Counted from the stretch's first letter, positions 35,401 through 47,832 are shown. The stretch is DNA of 64,000 nucleotides from Pyrrhosoma nymphula (GCA_963573305.1 OY754329.1:134403422-134467421); one strand, 5' to 3'. Notes: generated by a model from the letters alone, not told the origin. Numbers and translations are program-made.

Positions 35401-38400
35401 GTTGCCAAATTTATTCGTCAAGCATTTCAAGTGCATTTTTATACACATTTCAAATGCATTACTAAAAAATCCAATGCATTTTAGGAACATATGTCAATGT
35501 CAATCGTTTATTAAAAATGAACTTTTTACCCAGTCACAAAAAATAACCAGGACACATTTAGCCGCTTTTCATGTTATTCAGCACAATAAAGCATTTAACT
35601 AAAAAAATGAATACATTGACATCGTTGATTCACTGGAGATTGAAGTATATTGGAATTTTTAAGAAGAAAAAATAGGAGAAAAACCAGAAATTTACTTATT
35701 GGTTAAGCTATAGGATCCAAAACTTGGCTATTACAGTCTATGGGTAAATAACCCATGTATGCGGCCTGAAAATAATACTATTATAAGAAAAGTATATTTA
35801 ATATGAAAATGTCACACCGAAATTGTTAACATAATATAAATCGTAATCAAATGTAACGCTAAGCGATGAGGATGCTAACCACAGGATAGCAGAACTCAGA
35901 AAACACGGTCAATTTTATAAGTAAAATACTTCATTTAGCAGCGAATTGAATTACATTTTGATCCACCTCATACTTATGAATGTACGAAACATTTCATCTG
36001 GGACGATTTCATGAAATTTTAAAACGATTTTATTACTTATCAGACTAATATTGAAAAATGTAAAACATTTTAGTTCCCACAATCGGAATTTTAAAATAAT
36101 AGCTTGCATATGATGCATAAGCTATCTGATAATCATTACCTTATCAAAATCAAATATTCCCTCAATATGTAAAACTCGTGCCTTGCATATTGAATTTATC
36201 TGATAAACATTGGCATGAAATAATGGAATTACAAAATTCTAGAGGGTTCATCCAACTACACAAGTACACTCATTTGGATTAAATTATAAGAGGAGAATCT
36301 CCTTTCGCCGCATGGTAATTAATTACTCTTCGCTAATGTTACTAATTGCGACTGAAACTCTTAACCCACAAACATAGTGCATGCTTCGACATGCGGTAAT
36401 ATCGCTTGAATTCTTTTGTTTATCCACATAATATAGAAATAATTTGTTTACCTAAACTGTCTTTAGCGTTACAATGGCAGAAAATATATCCCACTTCAAT
36501 CTAGTTAACTACCTTGGTCCAGTGGCTTAACGAAACATTCTTCTGTCCCAAGGATGATCTCCAATATAAGTATTACAGATAGAAAATGAGGAAGGGATGA
36601 AAAAAAGGGAAACATAAAGCCACTGAGGTTTACCTAATGCTCAGAACGCGATCAAGGAAGACGAAGCAATACAACTTTCACGAGAGAAACGGGGATTGCA
36701 TAACGCCAGGCTATGGAGAATGAAAGATTCTTTCTTCGCGCGATGCAGATGCGCGAACAGCAGGGCAGTCTTAACTATTCTGACGGAAACGGAGCTCTGG
36801 TGTTCGTTGAAGAGAGGAGAATTAAATTCTCTGGGACACTCCAGGAATCGACGCGGTGACCATAAGTAGTCGATAGAAAACACTCGGGGTACTTTTAAGG
36901 TTTCCCAACGGAAGCCTCACAAGCGTGGCACTATTCCACATTCAAAATCCCTGATTGACGTTAGTTAAGTCTATTTAAAATGTTGCTACGCAGAAACTTT
37001 CTTGGGGGAACGTGCTTGCGTCAGCCCTTGTTCCGCATTGCTGTACACAGATGGATAAACTCGGCTTTAACTACCTCAAGAGCAACCTTAGAAGATAAGG
37101 AATACAAATTCATTCCCACCAAAAATGATGAATAAAAGAAGCTAAGCAACACATTCCAACGAAACGAAAACAATGACAATGATGAAACAATACATACCTC
37201 TGGTGCTAATTTTCCAGTTTCGTCAACACAAATCAACTCAGACAACTGGCCAATTCCCGATAAGGCTATAGCTTATAACCCAAAAACTAAAACTCCGGAC
37301 AAACCTGGTTCATATTTTATATTTGAAATAAAACTACAGTCCACTGGTGATTAACTAATGATTATAATGTGACTGGGTAATGATTAGCGGTAAAATGAGT
37401 TCAAACACCTAAAGCTTAAGCTATAAATTCAACTGCAGGTTTAATAATTTATACTTGAATGAGGTCATGTTAAGTGTTTGATTTCAAATTATTAATATGC
37501 TGCTCCACCACGTCTCGCCTGACGTGGTTGCTAGTGTCATATGTTTTAGTAACGTAACAATGTAAATTTACATGTACCCAAAAATTATTTAATGAGGCGT
37601 ATTTCTTAGTAATCGATGCAAAATAATTGAGGGTTTGGAATGATCTCTGATCAAAATAATTGGGATAAAGGCTTAGCTGATGATACCGAAAGCCAGTGTG
37701 CTGCCGCAAAATTCTTTACAACTGTACTATTTAGTGTTTCAGGTGACTTAAGCGAAGAAAATTAAAAAGAAGATTACAGATAGTGTTTTCAAATCCATTT
37801 CTGTGCGCTCCTCAACTAAATTTGTAGCTACAGTCAATGCTATTCCGAGTAAATATAACGCGACGCCACAATGCACGAACAAAATAATATCCCTCTTCAA
37901 AAGGACGAAATATGTACGGTTGAATGTAGACTTTATCAATCGGACTCCAAGACATAATGTCAAAGTCGTCCAAAACTACAATCGCTGAAACGCTTATGGC
38001 GGATACAACCATTTGAGGAACGCTTTTTCAGAGATTGAAAGGTTTTCAAAATGTTTATCTCTGATTTAAATAAAAAAATATATTCTATACCAATATCGGG
38101 TTCCTTTCTATAATCTTCCCTCACCTTGCCTGATAAAGTTTAGTTCCTCTAACCACTCACGCTCCTACACTCCCTCTGCCCACTGACATGGTGTCTTGGT
38201 GAATTTCTAAGATTAGTTCCGCACTCTGAAAATAACAGGAAAGTGTACAGACCGGATGGGACAGATAAACGACTTATTGAATTTTATTCGAACCATTGAA
38301 CATATAAAGAATCCTCCTTTCTTTCTTTCTGGTCCCGTGAACAGCTGCAATATGCTCCACCAACCCGTGGCAACCGTCTTCCAAGCTCTCTCGTCGCCAA

Positions 38401-41400
38401 GGGATTCACCTTCTCACAGGGAAAGATCAACCTCGAGGTCACCCTTGACAAGGAAATCTACTACCACGGAGAGAAGGTCCAACCCAACATCATCATCACC
38501 AACAACTCCCGCAAATCGGTCAAGAACATCAAGGTGAGCTCTCACCAACGAAATTAATTCAACCGACTTCGGCATATTCGTAAACAGCACTTTTCAGCTG
38601 TCCAAAAATTGATCCTTGTTTACTGGCTAATATTAAAAATTATAATAAAGTCACGATAAAACCCATTACTTAACGATGAATTTGAAACAAAATAAAAAAT
38701 GACCAAGCATTTATTTATTACAATCTCTCGAATTAAAAATTAACACTAAACGACTTAACTATTATGGTGTACCTTTAGTTGAGACTCCAATAGTTTTTAG
38801 GTGCAATCATCTCACTTGCCACAGAAAGCATTAAAATGTCAATGTGAAGCGTTTTTCTGGTAGTCTTTGGGATTTATTAAGTCTTTCAAGGCCCATTCTT
38901 CTCATGTGAAAATATTAATAGAACAACGTAAGCAGAATTAACCGCGTATTCTCTTTGAGTTTACTTTGTTCGAATGGTAAATTTTGCCTGTGTACTCTGG
39001 AATCTTAAACAACTCCAAATATTATGCACGACCACACTCGGTCCAACGGAACGGAAATCGATTTAGGTCCAAATGGAAAGGATAATGAAATGAAAAAAAT
39101 ATAAAAATCAACTTGACAAAATAAATACAATTTTCAATTTGTAAACAGCGAAGTTTCGATTCTACCAGTGAATTTAAAATTCCATAGAGGTTCATTTTTT
39201 TACAACTCTTTCCACGTTTTTTCATGCCGCATTATTTCCTTCACACTTTCCGAATCCAGGTATATGTCGTCCAGCACTGCGAGGTGACCATGGTGAATGC
39301 CCAGTTCTCCAAATTCGTGGCTAGCCTGGAGACTCGTGAAGGGTGCCCCGTCACCCCTGGAGCATCCCTTACCAAGTCCTTCTACCTTGTGCCACTGGCA
39401 TCCTCCAACAAGGACCGACGCGGAATCGCATTGGATGGTCACCTCAAGGTTAGAATACCAAATACACGCATAATTCCTATCGATCGCCGACAATCTTTTC
39501 CACACGAACACAGAGCCTCTCCCGTTCAACGGCGAATCATTTCATTCCCTGCATGGGTGAAAAATTATCCCCAACTATTTACAATCATCAACCAAATCCC
39601 CTCGGTCGTAGTTGTCGTCATCATTACACGCTTGAGGTTAGGGCACTCTTTACATACGCATTCTTTCCTCTTCGCGGAATAGAAAATTCCTCCTCACTGT
39701 CACGGATGTGACTCTCCTTTCACGGCGAATCACCTCCTGACGGAGTATGACGAATACCGAGCCATACGCAATACGCCAAGGATTAGTGGTAACATGGATT
39801 ACGTTCTAGTTAACGACCCTGTCCGAATTATCCGAGTGATAAATCTTTTAAATAAAACAACACATTTCAGCAAAGTTTAAATGTACTGACAATAAGATAT
39901 GCTTGAGTATATTTCTAATATCACCAAACTAAATGAAATTTGTGGACACGTTTTTCGTATAAATAAAATAGGTTGTGTGCCATGGAATGATCAAGAGCCG
40001 TTGGTGCACCTTAAAAACCTACATCTACCAGCCTATAACCACAATCCCGGATTACTTGCACTATTACTGAACTAGCCCATAAAATTTAACCGAGAAATTA
40101 AACTTTGGGAAGCCACCCGCTTAGGAGATGAAGGCATAAGCGAAATTCAATATGAAAAAAAATTATTGAAACAACTAAAACTATGAAAAACAAAGTAAAT
40201 GACAAATATAATTTCATGTCCGTATTAGACACAAATAGTGACATTAAATTGAATAACTATTCTTCATTAACAATTACAACAGTGTTTATGCTCGATAGCC
40301 TACACCTAAACCATCAAACAGAAAAACCAACAAAGATATCTACGTTATGTAAAGTAAATAACATGGGATCTTTCGGGGTTTGCACCGTGTAGTTAGGTCC
40401 ATGGCGGCCAAAGTTTCGATGCTCGAGTCGAGCATCGTCCTCAGGGCAGAGGTGAGATCAGATGGCAAATCAGACCTTTTTTCATATCTATGTAATGTTT
40501 GTGATCTCGTAAAACCGATAGGAAGTTGATCCCTGACTGGTTGAAAGTCAAACCCCTGACGATAGAATGAGGATTCACAGGCTATAAACGTTTTAACGCG
40601 GGGAATACACCAACCTGATATCTCAATCAAGAATACATATATCGAGATGTCTCGCTCACCTCTCCACAAACTATCCACTCGCATTTCTCACGGTTTCTAC
40701 ATGGCATAACACTCCTCCGTCTATCCTCAGTCCCTCTATCCTGAAGATAACATGAAAACATCCTGCTCCTGACAGTCAGCAGGAGCGGCTTGTTTTCTAT
40801 ATGAGAATTTAGCAGCAAAAACATCGACCGCCAGTACTATGATTTGTATGCAGTTTCCTTTATATTCCCCCAAATGCTTTCCCAGCCCTCTCCAGAATAT
40901 ATCAACTTCCTTGCGAATACATGGTATATTTCTCCGACCGCTGGAAGTAAAAACTTAAGGGTTCTAAATATGCCACCGAAAACAACAACAAAAAATCGCC
41001 AAAATTCTCGCAACTATGTTGTGATACATCATTAACATTTTCATGCATTGTACAGGAAAGTGGCTTTAATTAGCTCTAAATGTGATTCTCCTATTGCACA
41101 GGACGACGACGTGAACTTGGCATCCTCCACCTTGGTGGTGGATGGCAAAGCTCCATCTGAGGCGATGGGTATCGTCATCTCTTACTCCCTCCGCGTTGTC
41201 CTCAACTGCGGAGCCCTTGGAGGAGATCTGCAGACCGACGTGCCATTCAAGCTCCTCCACCCAGCTCCAGGTAATTGCATGGGAATACAATTAGGTGTTG
41301 AGAGCGATTTTTGATTGTTTAAAGAATTCATGAAAAATTTCACACGTGTTATCATTAGTGATATTAATAGATAAAAGTGAACAAACTTGCACCAAACCGA

Positions 41401-42512
41401 TGTTTTTACTTTTGCAATTCAATGCTGTTTTAACACGTAGCCTTAAGGGACATGACATATATGATTTCGCAATAACGGATATATGCACATATTTTCTACT
41501 AAACAAGAAGTAATAAATAAAAAAATAATTCTTTCTATTTTAAATAAAAATGCGCTCATTAAAAACATCAATATTTCGGAGCTTCTATCTTGGGCCATTA
41601 CGCCGCAAGTTACCATTTTTCTCCACCGCACACACGTATCTCTTAAGAATTAAGATGAAATGATACGCCATTTCATGTTAAGATGGTTGGGTGCATCCGC
41701 CATATTCTTAGCCGGTTCCAAGCTTAAAATTATTACCGTGGGCTCTGTGATTTTTAATGAATTGTAGGCTCGTTTCGAAATGCTACGAAAGCAAAATGGT
41801 GAAAATTGTTCATTAAGATTTTATTCTGGGCAATTATCATTGGGCAAGGAAAAATGAGAGAGATTTAAAGAGATCACAAGAAAATCTGCAAACCCGAATT
41901 TTTTGTCGGCAACACATAATTTTCATTTCTGTGCCTTGTTCACTTAAGGAGTGTATGAAGAAAAATTGCAAAGCTATTTAATCAGTTAATACCAAATAAC
42001 CTATTCAAACACGTAGCTTATCGCTTTTCTCGTAAATCACCGATATTGTGTTGGTGTTCATAATTTTTGGATTAGGGTCAAAATAATAAAAATGAGGCAC
42101 GAAGCTCACATTGGGCATTATTTTAGAGTAATATTGTATCTTTAAAAAAATCTATTGTCTCGCGTTTTTCACCACTACCTAACTATCGACAGGCCGGAAT
42201 GAAAATTGCCAAGAACATGGTGGATTGAGAAAATGTGTAATCATAACAGCCATTCTCACTTTTGGCCTCCCTGAATGGTGGAACTGTATTTCTTTTTCGA
42301 CATAAAATATTCGATAGCAAGAATAATAAATAATCAATACAAAATCCTGTGTTTTTGTTTCCTAAGGCACGGATGAGAACATCAACGCAGCCGCCGAGAA
42401 GAAGGCCAAGTCCATCGAGCGCTCTAAGTACGAAAACTCGCACTACACCAACGATGACGACGACAACATTGTCTTCGAGGACTTCGCTCGAATCCGACAG
42501 GGAGCCGAGTAA
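23413..42512 (+). CDS. Arr2: Visual arrestin (Arr2-like / phosrestin)
   Basis: Binds light-activated, phosphorylated rhodopsin in photoreceptors and stops G-protein signalling. Eight coding exons (23413-23479, 24927-25048, 25535-25666, 31716-31922, 38345-38533, 39260-39448, 41102-41270, 42367-42512) join in frame to 406 aa, close to the roughly 400 aa of insect Arr2. The N-domain begins with KVFKKSTPNGKVTVYLGKRD, including the phosphate-sensing Lys pair (17-18), and contains YRYGREEDEVMG. The C-domain starts around LPSSLVAKGFTFSQGKINLE (about 185-205) and includes NAQFSKFVA and DVPFKLLHPAPG. The tail holds KKAKSIE, matching the calmodulin-kinase site region known in Drosophila Arr2, and DDDDNIVFEDFAR. 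Start: the first ATG after an in-frame stop (TGA 23398); it gives nine residues more than the usual insect start. All splice sites are GT-AG. Confidence 0.96.
24927..25048 (+). CDS. Arr2: Arrestin exon 2
   Basis: Starts after CTAAAACAG, ends before GTAAGT; encodes KVTVYLGKRDFVDHLD through KVFGQ, the most conserved stretch of the N-domain. Ends in phase 0. Confidence 0.95.
25535..25666 (+). CDS. Arr2: Arrestin exon 3
   Basis: 44 codons after AATTGCAG and before GTGAAG; encodes VTTTYRYGREEDEVMG through the EMTPMQ end. Phase 0 on both sides. Confidence 0.95.
25759..26160 (+). repeat. Left cluster of GGTGTCGGACGTAGA motifs
   Basis: Four direct copies at 25759-25773 (GGTATCGG variant), 25938-25952, 26125-26139 and 26146-26160. 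The last two are 21 bases apart. Three copies are followed by AAT or GTG plus TACAAAT/CACAAA-like sequence. Confidence 0.85.
28291..28495. repeat. Right cluster of GGTGTCGGACGTAGA motifs with hairpin
   Basis: Copies at 28291-28305, 28306-28317 (lacks GGT), 28327-28340 (inverted) and 28481-28495. The first and the inverted copy form a 14-bp stem hairpin. Confidence 0.85.
31716..31922 (+). CDS. Arr2: Arrestin exon 4
   Basis: 69 codons after GCTGACAG and before GTGAGT. Encodes LGPNAFPFTFHFPATSP and GVEYAIRTWIGD through KRSSVTLAIKK, the end of the N-domain. Phase 0. Confidence 0.95.
33119..33160. repeat. 42-bp near-perfect palindrome
   Basis: Arms read TCGCGTGACACTGAACCAGC and GCTGGTTCTGTGTCACACGA around a central AT, with two arm mismatches. 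A diverged relative with GCGCGATACTAAACCAACATGC lies about 280 bases upstream (32.84 kb), suggesting a local duplication. Confidence 0.7.
34700..34860 (-). repeat. Probable tRNA-derived SINE
   Basis: Minus strand begins near 34858 with TAGCTTATCTGGCTAAAG (A-box-like) and GAGGGATCCGAGTTTAAG (B-box-like) at tRNA spacing. The body probably continues leftward to about 34530. Tail and duplication not identified. Confidence 0.4.
38345..38533 (+). CDS. Arr2: Arrestin exon 5
   Basis: 63 codons after GTGAACAG and before GTGAGC. Encodes LQYAPPTRG, the hinge, and GFTFSQGKINLEVTLDKEIY at the start of the C-domain. Phase 0. Confidence 0.95.
39260..39448 (+). CDS. Arr2: Arrestin exon 6
   Basis: 63 codons after GAATCCAG, donor GTTAGA (weaker than the others). 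Encodes VYVVQHCEVTMVNAQFSK through GIALDGHLK. Phase 0. Confidence 0.95.
40366..40447 (-). mobile_element. Penelope-like element end fragment (solo)
   Basis: About 80 bp, nearly identical in inverse orientation to 4749-4835, with the same CTGAGGA core, the perfect GATGCTCG/CGAGCATC hairpin, AAAC and GGCCGCCAT. It lacks any coding part and lies in arrestin intron 6. Confidence 0.6.
41102..41270 (+). CDS. Arr2: Arrestin exon 7
   Basis: Starts after ATTGCACAG, ends in phase 1 before GTAATT. Encodes DDDVNLASSTLVVDGKAPSE through DVPFKLLHPAP. Confidence 0.95.
42367..42512 (+). CDS. Arr2: Arrestin exon 8 (C-terminal tail)
   Basis: Starts after TTTCCTAAG and ends at TAA (42510-42512). Encodes the regulatory tail with KKAKSIERSK and the acidic DDDDNIVFEDFAR segment that family knowledge places against the N-domain in the resting protein. 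Confidence 0.95.
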
Positions 42513-43549
42513 ACGACGTCAACCAACGAACTTCAAGCAAGCAACAACGAAACAACCAACCATGGAGACAGGAGACGTGGAGGTGGAGAGAGAAATAGGA
42601 CGAAGGAGGGAGATTTAAGAACAACATCGCTCCTAATATTCCTGAATAAGCAAACAATCACCCTACCACATTTCCTTCACACAATATCTAATCCTCATTT
42701 TTTTCTCTTCCTTCCGAGAACCGGAATAGCCTCAAGCGGAAACATGCTACCTTAGGAAAACGACGCAAACAAACCTAAGAAAAATTATAAATTCGAAAAA
42801 AAATCACAAAGAAAAAAAACAGAAAAAATGTAAAAAAAATATAAAATCCCCTCGGCGTAGGTTCCTCCAAGTGGTGAGGGGGGGACGCATTAAGAGGTTT
42901 TACCTTAAGTTTAATAAGACGGAGGAGTAAGGACGGGTATGAAAGAAATTAGTTTTGAACTCGCTGAAGAAACTGTCACGCAATTTCGCTCATATACAAC
43001 TCAAAGAACTTGCTTGTTCCTTAGAAAGCACAGTAATAAGCTATGGGTATGATGGGGTTTTTAAAAAGGGCTTGACATTAATAAGATTTAGACGTTGCAT
43101 CTTCGACAATTCCATTACTTATTTGCAACAATTGGGGTTTATCGAAGTCATGAAGTCGAATTTTCTTCATTGTCGAGGCAATAACAATTCGATCCGTCAA
43201 AAGAAGGCCTCAGATCTCTCCCTTGGACACAAACCGTGCACTACAGTCTTCCAACCTATTGCTGTAATTCCTTCACCAACCGATCTAACGATGACTAACT
43301 AAGAACAGATATTATGAATACTCCTCTCTGCGTGCGGAACGCCTACAATTAATTATATTTCGCAAAACTTGGTCGAAATCAATTATGGTGAACTTCTGAA
43401 ACGACAAAATTTCTGCAAATTTGTCCACATCATAGGAGTACCATTTAAGCAAAACGTAAATGGAGGTTCCGCAACATGACTTCATTCTGTGCATGCTAAT
43501 TGCCATAAGACCAAGACATTGCGGCAATTTGTAATTTTTGTTAGAAAAA

Positions 43550-43555
43550 AATAAA
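43550..43555 (+). promoter_or_regulatory. Polyadenylation signal of the arrestin gene
   Basis: AATAAA followed about 25 bases later by a GT/T-rich stretch (TGGTGTTTTATTT). It gives a 3' UTR of about 1.05 kb. An A-rich stretch near 42.8 kb is an alternative end but lacks a good hexamer. Confidence 0.5.
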
Positions 43556-43579
43556 ATTATATGGTAACTATTACTTACT

Positions 43580-44774
43580 GGTGTTTTATTTCCTCTATAA
43601 TTGATAATCCTCTGAAAGGAAACAAACCCAACTAAGATTGAAGAATATTGTTTCTTTGCATGAGATTGGGAATACGAAAATCAGTAAACAATGACCAGAA
43701 CAAAATTGTATAATGTGCGACATTTAACATTACATTTTGATTTAAACTCTTTATTAATATAGTTTTTTAATATTCGTAAAATATAAATCGAGGATTTGAA
43801 AGAAAAATATCATGCTTGAAATTCAATGCTAAGAAGAGTAGCTATAACATGGTAGATTTTATTACCATTTCAACATCCTTGAAACATCTTTGTATAATAT
43901 GCTGTTAGTACTAACTTCCAGTTGCAGTTTCATTCAATATTAAATATTTTACATCATAAAATTTTCTGAAATATTACGAAAACCGCAACTAAATAAACGG
44001 AAACAGCCGGTTTTGCTAACTGCATTTCACATTCCTCTTCAGTAAACGTTAATAGGAGCTACAATATTGAAGGTCGCTCTGGAAGGTAGGTTGACACGAA
44101 AAAGGGATGTGAAAGCTGTATGTGGATTAAATTATGAATAGATATAGAAAGAACTTTGACCTATAAAGATAAATCGTGTAAATAAACGCTGTGACCCCAT
44201 ACAATACAATATAAAGGCAGTGATGATCAGGAAATACAAACACTAATAATCTCCGGCGTAAATGAACATGGACGTGAAAGAGGTGAAAAACGATCTAAAT
44301 ATCAAGACCTGCTTTTTGAACTTCGGAAATGTAACCCGGATACACTGTGAAGCTAATAGTCCTCATCACGTGTGTGTTTTCTTTTTAAGGGCGGTGTTGC
44401 TAATTGGGTTTGTCATTTCCTTGTAGATTTCAGTAATTTGTGATCATTGTTGGCTATGCCGAATGGTACTCGCAATTGCTGTGTTGGCGGGTGCACTAGG
44501 CAATACGGACGCAAAAAAATAAGTTTTGTTCTTTCTCTGAACGACCAAACATGAAATAAGTGAAGGAACAATGGATTAGAGCAGTCAACAGGCAAAAGTA
44601 AAAAGCAATCAGGTAAATCTGATGGATAAATTTGATTGATTCAGGCTTTACTTCGTGGAAGTGATAGACATCCATTTTAATAAAAAAAATGCCTTCCCCG
44701 ATACACTTTCCTTCCCTTTCGCTCGATTTTTCCACTACCCCTTCTCACTCTACCATGCCCCAACCGCCCTGCTC
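43580..44774. other. Intergenic, nothing recognised
   Basis: AT-rich spacer between the arrestin transcript end and the hAT-like transposon. Confidence 0.4.
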
Positions 44775-44782
44775 CTCTACAC

Positions 44783-45517
44783 TAGGGTGCGGCTTATTTT
44801 TCGAAAATCGGAAAAGCTAAAAGTTCCACCCGTCAAAACATTCATTTTGGTGAAAAAACACATACGTGAAATTTTTGTTGAGTTGCGATATCGTTAACAC
44901 GTGCCGCATGGGGTCTGAAATACCCCACTCAAAAAATGGAAATGTCGCATCATAATAACTGGTTTTAGAGTAAATCTATGATTTTACGACCCCCACGGAC
45001 TAAAATTTCATTATTTTGTACCTAGCTTTAGCCGTTTAGGAGATGCAGAAGGGCGAAGCGAGCCCGAAATGCTTATTAGGGGGCGCCGCGCCGCGCGCCG
45101 GCGCGGACGAGTTCACCTGTCCGTAGACCCCCCCTCTAAGCGGCCCACGACGACACCGCAACTGCTACGGTGTCTCGTGGTAATTACATAGTACTGGAGC
45201 ACTCATTCACTGGTTATGGCGAAGAACATGGAGTTTTAGTAATTATTTCAATTTATTATTAACTCGGTCATAAAAATTCCAAATCAGTCATCTTCATTTA
45301 AAAGAAATCTGTATAGCTAGCAAAATGAAACAGTAATCTGAAGGACAGTGCACTAATGAAAAGGAAAAATACAAGGAGTTTCAGATACCAATACTTATCA
45401 ATACGTTTTTATTAAAGTTGTCTTCCTTACATCTGGCGCCCTTCTTCTATGTTCTTCAACAACAAGTAACAATTCCAAGTCTTTAGTCAAAGTTCTGCAA
45501 AAATCTTTCACCAATTT
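44783..45517. repeat. Left terminal inverted repeat (735 bp)
   Basis: Inverse of 47090-47824. Includes a very GC-rich block (GGCGCCGCGCCGCGCGCCGG, about 45081-45102). Just inside, 45538-45583 again resembles 45112-45166 (GTCCGTAGACCCC, AAGCGGCCC, CGACGACACC), probably the remnant of the original left end. Confidence 0.85.
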
Positions 45518-45584
45518 AACCTTCATCTTTAATTTAAGTTCACTTGTCCGTAGACCCCTCTGTAAGCGGCCCTCGACGACACCT

Positions 45585-47209
45585 TTGCAGGAGAATTTTT
45601 GCGACGCATTTGGTGGAGATATATCCCAAACAAACATAAATGAAAGTACTATTCGGAGACAACGGGATAAGCACAGGGTTAGTTCAGCGGAGAAAGTGAG
45701 AGAGTCATTTTCCCCGGACCCTATACTGACTTTGCATTGGGATGGTAAAATGGTAAATGGCATTTCTTGGTAGTAACGACACCAAAGAGAGATTGGCAAT
45801 AGTTGTTACAGGTGTCAGAACCAATAAAATGCTTTCAGCCCCAGAGCTTCAGAATGGAAGCGGAAAAGCCATTGCAATAGCAGCTTTTTATATAGTGATA
45901 CAATGGAACATTTCCAATAATGTTAAAGCAATTGCATTTGATACAACCAGCGCTAACAAGGGTTGGTTTATTTTCCTTTTCCTGATGTTTTCAGATATAA
46001 TGATGCAACTGATAAGTAATACCAATGTTGTATTCTTTTCAAGGGTTTAAGAATGGCGCCGCAGTACAGGTTGAGCACTTATTTAAAAAAAGTAATTGCT
46101 ATGGTTGCCTAGCCAACACCATATCTTTGAAATTTTTTTGGAGGGAGTTTATCACCAAATAAGGGGACGTTCAGCTGGGCTATAAACTTTGCTATTAAAA
46201 ATATTTCCAGCGTCAGTGGGCATCTATTGATACAATTACTTATGAGGCCATTGATAGTTACCCAGATGCCGGAGCAAGTTTTAAAATGGAGACGAAACTC
46301 TCAATAATTAACTTCACACAGGAACAAATCAATGTACGCGGCTACTATGTTTTGTTCATAGGAATTAGTTATTAAAATATTACAAAGCTAATATCCCAAT
46401 TTGCCTTCATTAGATCGGCCAGCCTAGAGATGATTACTTGGAGCTTTTAGAGCTCTCAATTATATTTATTGGGGGTGAACCTGCCAAAGGCATTCTACGA
46501 GGTGGATGTCCAAAGCAATTTACGCACTTAAAATTTGGGTTTTTCGTGAGCAAGTGCTGACTACCGATGCTGATTCCAAGGGGCTATTTGATGTTTGCAT
46601 ATGTTTTGTAAAAGTTTATATCCATGCCTGGTTTGTTTACCCGTTAGCCACATCAGCACCTAGAAATGACTTACTTTTTTAAAAGAAGCTCATTGAATAT
46701 GAGAGCACTAATATTACTGTCGCCAAAGTTACTTAGAAAAAAAATTACGGGACACCTTTGGTACCTGAGTGAGGAGCTGGTGGGTCTCTCAGTATTCGAT
46801 TTCTGTTCTTAGCGATGAAGAAAGAGCGAGGCTAGTGGAAGGTATCAAATCTCGTGGAGCACAAGAAGAATGGTCCAGGAGGAGATACATTCATTTAGAT
46901 GATGTACCACAAATGAGTATTGCCAATTTAGCCACGAAAACAAGGGCTAATTTTTTTTCAAATTTTGGAATTAGCTGCGATTTTTTTGATCTACCAGTCA
47001 GCAGTTGGGAGAGGAATTCAAGTTACCTCCATGGTGAGAGAGCAGTCAAGTCATTGCAAGCAGTTAATGACCATGCCGAGAGAGGAATGAAATTGGTGAA
47101 AGATTTTTGCAGAACTTTGACTAAAGACTTGGAATTGTTACTTGTTGTTGAAGAACATAGAAGAAGGGCGCCAGATGTAAGGAAGACAACTTTAATAAAA
47201 ACGTATTGA
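45585..47209 (+). pseudogene. Broken transposase of the hAT-like element
   Basis: In order: a segment ending TLHWDGKMV (about 45.74 kb); SNDTKERLAIVVTG and AIAFDTTSANKG (45.76-45.96 kb); QHHIFEIFLEGV (about 46.1 kb); WASIDTITYEAID (about 46.2 kb); PRDDYLELLELSIIFIGGEP (about 46.45 kb); a YIHAWFVYPLATSAPRNDL-like part (about 46.65 kb); LWYLSEELVGLSVF (about 46.78 kb); then a 146-codon open end (to 47209) with SDEERARLVEGI and RAVKSLQAVNDHAERG. The order matches an arthropod transposase-like family with HWDGK and FDTT-x-x-N-x-G motifs. Several frameshifts and stops inactivate it. The CxxH-like position before HHIFE has lost its Cys. Confidence 0.75.
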
Positions 47210-47824
47210 TAAGTATTGGTATCTGAAACTCCTTGTATTTTTCCTTTTCATTAGTGCACTGTCCTTCAGATTACTGTTTCATTTTGCTAGCTATACAGAT
47301 TTCTTTTAAATGAAGATGACTGATTTGGAATTTTTATGACCGAGTTAATAATAAATTGAAATAATTACTAAAACTCCATGTTCTTCGCCATAACCAGTGA
47401 ATGAGTGCTCCAGTACTATGTAATTACCACGAGACACCGTAGCAGTTGCGGTGTCGTCGTGGGCCGCTTAGAGGGGGGGTCTACGGACAGGTGAACTCGT
47501 CCGCGCCGGCGCGCGGCGCGGCGCCCCCTAATAAGCATTTCGGGCTCGCTTCGCCCTTCTGCATCTCCTAAACGGCTAAAGCTAGGTACAAAATAATGAA
47601 ATTTTAGTCCGTGAGGGTCGTAAAATCATAGATTTACTCTAAAACCAGTTATTATGATGCGACATTTCCATTTTTTGAGTGGGGTATTTCAGACCCCATG
47701 CGGCACGTGTTAACGATATCGCAACTCAACAAAAATTTCACGTATGTGTTTTTTCACCAAAATGAATGTTTTGACGGGTGGAACTTTTAGCTTTTCCGAT
47801 TTTCGAAAAATAAGCCGCACCCTA
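47090..47824. repeat. Right terminal inverted repeat (735 bp)
   Basis: Inverse of the left arm. Its first 120 bases are the 3' end of the transposase reading frame; the rest is the true 3' end of the element. Confidence 0.85.
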
Positions 47825-47832
47825 CTCTACAC

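Larger units (their letters stand above)
31923..38344. other. Arrestin intron 4 (6.4 kb)
   Basis: Contains a 42-bp near-perfect palindrome (33119-33160) and a probable tRNA-derived SINE (34.7-34.86 kb). The rest is AT-rich with short open frames and no recognisable gene on either strand. Confidence 0.5.
44783..47824 (+). mobile_element. hAT-like DNA transposon with 735-bp terminal inverted repeats
   Basis: The 3042-bp element starts TAGGGTGCGGC and ends GCCGCACCCTA, flanked by the perfect 8-bp duplication CTCTACAC (44775-44782 and 47825-47832). TAGGG ends with an 8-bp duplication are typical of hAT elements. The inverted arms (44783-45517 and 47090-47824) look almost identical by eye. Between them lies a broken plus-strand transposase. 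The right arm includes the last 40 codons of that gene, so an inverted copy of the gene end sits in the left arm. High arm identity suggests a recent origin of the duplication. Confidence 0.85.

Noticed and set aside
45398..45799. 133-codon minus-strand frame ending in the same 40 residues as the transposase
   Set aside because: The identity comes from the inverted left arm of the transposon, not from a separate gene.
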